NCBI GenBank assembly: GCA_030837265.1
Contig: JAUPKV010000078.1
Coordinates: 1-5,846 of the forward strand
DNA length: 5,846 nucleotides
DNA from: Methanobacteriota archaeon
GTDB taxonomy: Archaea; Halobacteriota; Methanosarcinia; Methanosarcinales; Methanosarcinaceae
Direction: 5' to 3'
Shown: piece after piece, positions 5,636 to 5,846 of the stretch
How positions within the stretch are numbered: the stretch's first letter is position 1
Layout: the number at the start of each line of letters is the position of its first letter
Notes under the pieces: generated by a model
Told to the model about the DNA's origin: nothing
Database searches by the model: none
The model's input: only the letters and a program-made list of their open reading frames with translations
Made by a program: the position numbers and the translations under genes

Positions 5636-5846
5636 CACTCCACCTCCTCACCGTTAACCTGAATGGGAGTCGGGTTTGCCAGGTATTTTTCTGGAGTCGG
5701 GTAGTTTGCAAAGCCCAGTGTGTAATACCTGAACCAATCCTTAACATCGACAAGCATTTCCTTTTCCCGCTCATCTTCCACATGTACATCGGAATAGTAA
5801 GTCCGTTTCTCAGGTAAGGAAACGATTTCTCCCTTAGCAGCCACTA
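5635..5846 (-). CDS. fmdA: Formylmethanofuran dehydrogenase subunit A, C-terminal end (partial)
   Basis: Only the last 69-70 codons are in the window; the gene starts beyond the right edge. FmdA is an amidohydrolase-like subunit with a metal site that joins formate to methanofuran to make formylmethanofuran. The visible part lacks the metal ligands, which lie upstream. It has the typical family end: a strand GEIVSLPEKRTYYSDVHV, then DVKDWFRYYTLGFANYPTP, in which the RYYT...NYP pattern is typical of FwdA/FmdA. The TGA stop shares one base with the fmdC start, so the two genes are translationally coupled. There is no true start at the apparent GTG near the edge; it is an internal valine codon. 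Confidence 0.94.
   Translation of the reverse strand, partial: VAAKGEIVSLPEKRTYYSDVHVEDEREKEMLVDVKDWFRYYTLGFANYPTPEKYLANPTPIQVNGEEVE

Noticed and set aside
4730..5638. fmdC start at the GTG at 5638
   Set aside because: It lies only two bases from the GGAGGTG site, while the ATG three bases on has a normal five-base spacing and overlaps the fmdA stop as TGATG.

Overview
The window looks like part of a Methanosarcina-type methanogenic archaeon chromosome. Four genes on the minus strand form the distal part of a formylmethanofuran dehydrogenase operon in the order A-C-D-B. That order matches the molybdenum-type fmdEFACDB operon of Methanosarcina rather than the fwdDBAC arrangement. Start sites carry archaeal/bacterial-type Shine-Dalgarno sites (GGAGG, GGTGA), and no intact gene seen here needs TAG as its stop. 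All supported genes lie on the minus strand, so the window reads right to left.

Right half (5846 to 3026): the C-terminal end of fmdA, then complete fmdC, fmdD and fmdB. They are packed with a 1-base overlap or 2-10-base gaps, so they are almost certainly one transcript. They encode subunits of the cytoplasmic enzyme that interconverts CO2 plus methanofuran and formylmethanofuran, the first step of CO2 reduction and the last step of methyl oxidation. FmdC carries an extra, divergent duplicated N-terminal segment. A 12-bp hairpin followed by a T-rich tract lies just past fmdB.

Middle (3025 to 1029): a 373-bp gene-free stretch, then a folate-dependent glycinamide ribonucleotide formyltransferase (purN) whose frame is interrupted once, at codon 48, by TAG. 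All else in the protein is intact: family start, formyl-transfer residues N114, H116 and D157, and usual length. In Methanosarcina TAG is read as pyrrolysine, so this is most simply a UAG-decoded gene, with a fresh nonsense mutation as the alternative. Downstream lies a Cof-type HAD phosphatase with all four motifs.

Left part (1032 to 1): the HAD gene ends in an ATGA overlap with a GNAT acetyltransferase gene. That gene is broken by an internal deletion plus frameshift, leaving only its N- and C-terminal pieces. Beyond it are a possible small secreted protein and the 5' end of a further gene, perhaps of the DUF1670 family, cut by the window edge. This left part is clearly more AT-rich than the fmd operon and looks like an accessory, partly decaying segment next to a core methanogenesis operon.

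No tRNA, rRNA, CRISPR array or intact insertion sequence was seen. The strongest candidate for something unusual is the in-frame UAG in purN.
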